Origin: DATBMY01 sp036554605
Lineage (GTDB): Bacteria > Acidobacteriota > Blastocatellia > UBA7656
Direction: 5' to 3'
NCBI GenBank assembly: GCA_036554605.1
Contig: DATBMY010000007.1
Coordinates: 1-22,371, forward strand
Length of the DNA stretch: 22,371 bases
This document shows, one piece after another, positions 20,389 to 22,371 of this stretch. How positions within the stretch are numbered: position 1 is the first letter of the stretch; the number at the start of each line of letters is the position of its first letter. The translations under genes were made by a program, and so were the position numbers. Under the pieces are notes generated by a model that searched no databases, was not told the origin of the DNA, and saw only the letters and a list, made by a program, of their open reading frames with translations.

Positions 20389-21537
20389 CTATAGTGTGCC
20401 AGTTTTCGCGAAGAGCATTCTTTCCAACTTCTCTGCAGTTGCTTGTTGCATTGAGGGAAGCACATGGGAGTAAGTGTCGAGCGTTATGGCTACGCTCTTG
20501 TGCCCTAACCGCTCGCTTACGATCTTTGGATTCTCACCTGCGGCAAGTAAAAGGGTCGCGCAAGTGTGGCGCAAATCGTAAAGCCTGATTGATTCAGCTA
20601 ACCCAGCGCGTTTGAGCGTAGGCTTGAAGTGCCGGGTTCTAAGACACTGGATCATTACGGGCGTACCTACACTCGTGGCAAAAACCAGATCGTTGTTCTG
20701 GTACTTTACCCCTGCCTTCAATCTCTGCTCCGCCTGTTCGCGTTTATGTTGGCGCAATGCTGCTGTCATAGTCTGGGGAAGAGGTAATGTACGGCGACTG
20801 CTCGATGTTTTAGGTTCGCTGAAATACCAGCCGCCGCCTTTTGTTCTCCAAACAACAGTGCGCTGAATCGTCACTCTTCCTTGCTCAAGGTCAACATATT
20901 GCCACTGCAATCCAAGATACTCTTCAGGTCGCATTCCCGTAGTTAAAGCAAATGCCAGGATAATACCCCACTGATCTTCAGCAGCGGCATCAAGGAATCT
21001 TGCGGCTTCTTCTGGTGATAAAGCCCGCATTTCTTTGCGATGTTGTTTGGGTAGTTCTACAAGAGTTGCGGGATTACGTGCGAGAAGCCCCCATTTAACA
21101 GCCTGTTTAAGCGAAGACGAAATCATCGCGTGGGCGTAATGAACCATTCGCGCCGCTAATCCTCTCTCTTGAAGTTTCGAGTAGAGGGCCTGAATTTCTA
21201 GCGGGCGAAGCTCAGCTAGCTTGATGGTTCCGAGTTCGGGCCGCACATAGCGATTCAGGACATATTGGTAATCAACATAGGTGCGCTCTCTCACTCGCGG
21301 CCTTGCTGCTGTTTCGAGCCATGTGTCCCAATACTCATTCAGAGACATTGGAGATGGCTCTACAAATGTGCCCATGTCTAAATCCCTCAAGACTCCATTG
21401 AGGTACTTCTGAGCATCTTTCCTGTTTCCCCTGATGGTTTTATTGTGATACCTGCGTTTGCCCGTATGAGATTCTCTTCCAAGAAATACCCTTACAAGCC
21501 AAGTTCTCTCACCCCTTGGGATGATTTGTCCTGCCAT
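20389..21537 (-). CDS. Tyrosine recombinase (phage/ICE-type integrase)
   Basis: A 382-residue integrase. The N-terminal arm-binding domain (1-55, RTWLVRVFLGRESHTGKRRYHNKT) and core-binding domain (about 62-165) precede the catalytic domain. Catalytic residues: R203 (TTGMRPEEYLGL), K243 (EPKTSSSRR), R323 (YDLRHT), H346 (ERLGHKS) and the nucleophile Y356 (DTYSHV). The first histidine of the HxxR box is tyrosine (Y320), a change I associate with Tn916-like and phage members. GAGG before the ATG gives a good start; the XRE gene ends two bases upstream, so both are one operon. The sequence is visibly richer in A and T than the genes to its left, suggesting recent arrival. No tRNA or clear att repeat was found. 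Confidence 0.92.
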   Translation of the reverse strand: MAGQIIPRGERTWLVRVFLGRESHTGKRRYHNKTIRGNRKDAQKYLNGVLRDLDMGTFVEPSPMSLNEYWDTWLETAARPRVRERTYVDYQYVLNRYVRPELGTIKLAELRPLEIQALYSKLQERGLAARMVHYAHAMISSSLKQAVKWGLLARNPATLVELPKQHRKEMRALSPEEAARFLDAAAEDQWGIILAFALTTGMRPEEYLGLQWQYVDLEQGRVTIQRTVVWRTKGGGWYFSEPKTSSSRRTLPLPQTMTAALRQHKREQAEQRLKAGVKYQNNDLVFATSVGTPVMIQCLRTRHFKPTLKRAGLAESIRLYDLRHTCATLLLAAGENPKIVSERLGHKSVAITLDTYSHVLPSMQQATAEKLERMLFAKTGTL

Positions 21538-21539
21538 AC

Positions 21540-21767
21540 TTATCTACCTCTCTTTCTAACCTTCTTATCGGCCACTCTTATGAGCAGATCGCCGGGCTGA
21601 CAGTCGAGAGCTTCACAGATGCGGTCCAGCGCCTCTACTCTCAGCCTTCCAAAGTCGCCCCTGCTCAGGTTCCAGATCGTCGCATACCGGACGCCTGATT
21701 GCTTTGAGAGCCAATACAGAGTCCGGCCTTTCTCTTCCAGTAATTCATTCAGACGTTGCACAATCAT
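21540..21767 (-). CDS. Small XRE-family DNA-binding regulator
   Basis: A 75-residue helix-turn-helix protein when started at ATG 21767 (MIVQRLNELLEEKG). The motif TLYWLSKQSGVRYATIWNLSRG (16-37) is a Cro/C1-type helix-turn-helix, and LDRICEALDCQPGDLLIRV (47-65) is the usual closing helix. It probably represses its own promoter and the downstream integrase gene, two bases away. Small XRE proteins of this sort typically accompany integrases in phages and integrative elements. Confidence 0.85.
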   Translation of the reverse strand: MIVQRLNELLEEKGRTLYWLSKQSGVRYATIWNLSRGDFGRLRVEALDRICEALDCQPGDLLIRVADKKVRKRGR

Positions 21768-21800
21768 ATGCGCTATATGCCATAAAAGCATATATACTTC
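21764..21800 (-). promoter_or_regulatory. AT-rich near-palindrome at the XRE start, possible operator
   Basis: CATATGCGCTATATG (21765-21779) is close to its own reverse complement and a related GCATATATAC follows at 21788-21797. On the minus strand these lie over the XRE start and its likely -10 region, where an autoregulator would bind. There is no direct evidence of binding. Confidence 0.3.
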
Positions 21801-21829
21801 AAGGGTATTTACGGTTCATACTGAAGCAC

Positions 21830-21855
21830 AAAAGGGCGAGTCATAGCTCGCCCCT
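21830..21855 (-). terminator. Rho-independent terminator (minus strand)
   Basis: On the minus strand GGGCGAG and CTCGCCC (21847-21853 and 21834-21840) form a perfect 7-bp stem with a six-base loop, followed by TTTT. It stops transcription from the ISL3-remnant side before the XRE promoter. Confidence 0.65.
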
Positions 21856-21879
21856 TACTGATTTGCTACTTTTCGGTTG

Positions 21880-22198
21880 GGCAATCGCTCGGCGAACATC
21901 TGGCGAGGCACTGTGCGGAATCGCAGAACAGGGGGCGAATGTGAAGCCGGATGCGCACAGCGAGGCCATGCCAGGGCAGGTCGGCGAGGGTGCGTGTATA
22001 GCGACTTTGATCGCGACGTGAAGGCGTGCCACAGAGCGGGCAAGTCGGAGCAGTTTGGCGACTGGCAGCGTACAACTCGATGAGATCATTTCTGGAGACG
22101 AACTTATCAATCACAGATAAGGCGCAGCGAGCAGCTTGGCGGAAGGCATAGTGATCCACCTCCGATCGTAAGCCTATGCCGTCTTCGTTGGATTGCAC
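21880..22198 (-). pseudogene. ISL3-family transposase remnant (N-terminal zinc ribbon, frameshifted)
   Basis: The minus-strand frame holds CPLCGTPSRRDQSRYTRTLADLPWHG and FCDSAQC, the zf-ISL3 N-terminal domain with its CxxC pairs. After the cysteine codon at 21910-21908 the family sequence continues in another frame as PRQMFAERLP, so one base has been lost. Likeness to the family stops after ERLP (about 21882) and a stop follows soon after. The catalytic DDE part of the transposase is absent. It is a dead fragment of about 320 bases. The stretch from 21792 to 22297 holds nothing else except the terminator and the plus-strand promoter. Confidence 0.75.
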
Positions 22199-22243
22199 CA
22201 GACCGATCTAGCGAGACGGTGGGAGAGCCGCTTCTCGTGAGCG

Positions 22244-22273
22244 TTGACATTATGTGGCGAGCAGGCTTATAGG
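22244..22273 (+). promoter_or_regulatory. Sigma-70-like promoter
   Basis: TTGACA (22244-22249), an 18-base spacer, TATAGG (22268-22273). It is 25 bases from the ATG at 22298 and is the best promoter match I found in the window. Confidence 0.55.
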
Positions 22274-22297
22274 TAGTTTAGGCGAGCGGGGACAACA

Positions 22298-22371
22298 ATG
22301 CGTGAAATCAAAAAATCTGACTGGAAAATTTTAGGTTCGTTACACGCCCAAGCCCTTGAACGGTTCTGTAA
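22298..22371 (+). CDS. Unrecognised protein, 5' part only
   Basis: ATG at 22298 opens a frame of 24 codons (MREIKKSDWKILGSLHAQAL then ERFC) that runs off the window. A good promoter lies just upstream. The N-terminus is charged and helical, with no signal peptide, so a cytoplasmic protein is expected. I have a faint memory of hypothetical proteins starting in a similar way but assign no function. The stretch is AT-rich like the integrase module, so it may be part of the same acquired region. Confidence 0.5.
   Translation, partial: MREIKKSDWKILGSLHAQALERFC

Noticed and set aside
20321..20400. Attachment site next to the integrase
   Set aside because: Only a short doubled TGTGCC motif is visible and no tRNA or second copy is in the window; not enough to call a feature.

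Overview
The window looks like chromosomal DNA of an environmental, GC-rich bacterium, most likely an Acidobacteriota (Blastocatellia-like). Grounds: a secreted VWA protein of the 'VWFA-related Acidobacterial domain' type (10854-11828), a large Ser/Thr kinase with an outer beta-helix, many genes without a clear Shine-Dalgarno, and intergenic palindromic repeats, one of which (3946-4096) contains the frame that reads LECGDRSPL in many such genomes. The taxonomic call is an inference from gene families; there is no rRNA here.

Left part (1-2846): on the minus strand, an RNA polymerase sigma factor (2151-2846) and a cytoplasmic double zinc-finger anti-sigma-type protein (231-800) look like one operon split by a complete tnpB-only IS605-type element (about 810-2147). 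A partial MauE/DoxX membrane protein runs off the left edge. Middle-left (2959-8117): a secreted class A beta-lactamase-like hydrolase, a palindromic MITE-like element with 12-bp flanking direct repeats, a small coiled-coil protein, a membrane protein, an O-methyltransferase, a secreted coiled-coil protein with a good terminator, and a DUF1573 gene broken by one in-frame TGA.

Middle (8273-11828): a minus-strand operon of two tandem paralogous esterases and a translationally coupled SDR oxidoreductase, then a divergent VWA protein. Right-middle (11834-20320): a CoA-thioester cluster on the minus strand (CaiB-type CoA-transferase, two MaoC-type hydratases, a thiolase-like/DUF35 fusion) with a divergent acyl-CoA dehydrogenase. 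Together these could activate, oxidise, hydrate and cleave or condense an acyl-CoA; the substrate cannot be read from sequence. The cluster is interrupted by the kinase/beta-helix gene, which is bracketed by two inverted copies of a G-rich repeat.

Right end (20389-22371): a small, visibly more AT-rich mobile module: XRE regulator plus tyrosine recombinase in an operon, a minus-strand terminator, a frameshifted ISL3-family transposase remnant, and the first codons of an unrecognised plus-strand gene with a good promoter.

The observations most worth following are the TnpB insertion whose predicted guide covers the anti-sigma translation start, the repeat-bracketed kinase, the thiolase-like fusion without the usual Cys/His, and the single TGA in the DUF1573 gene.
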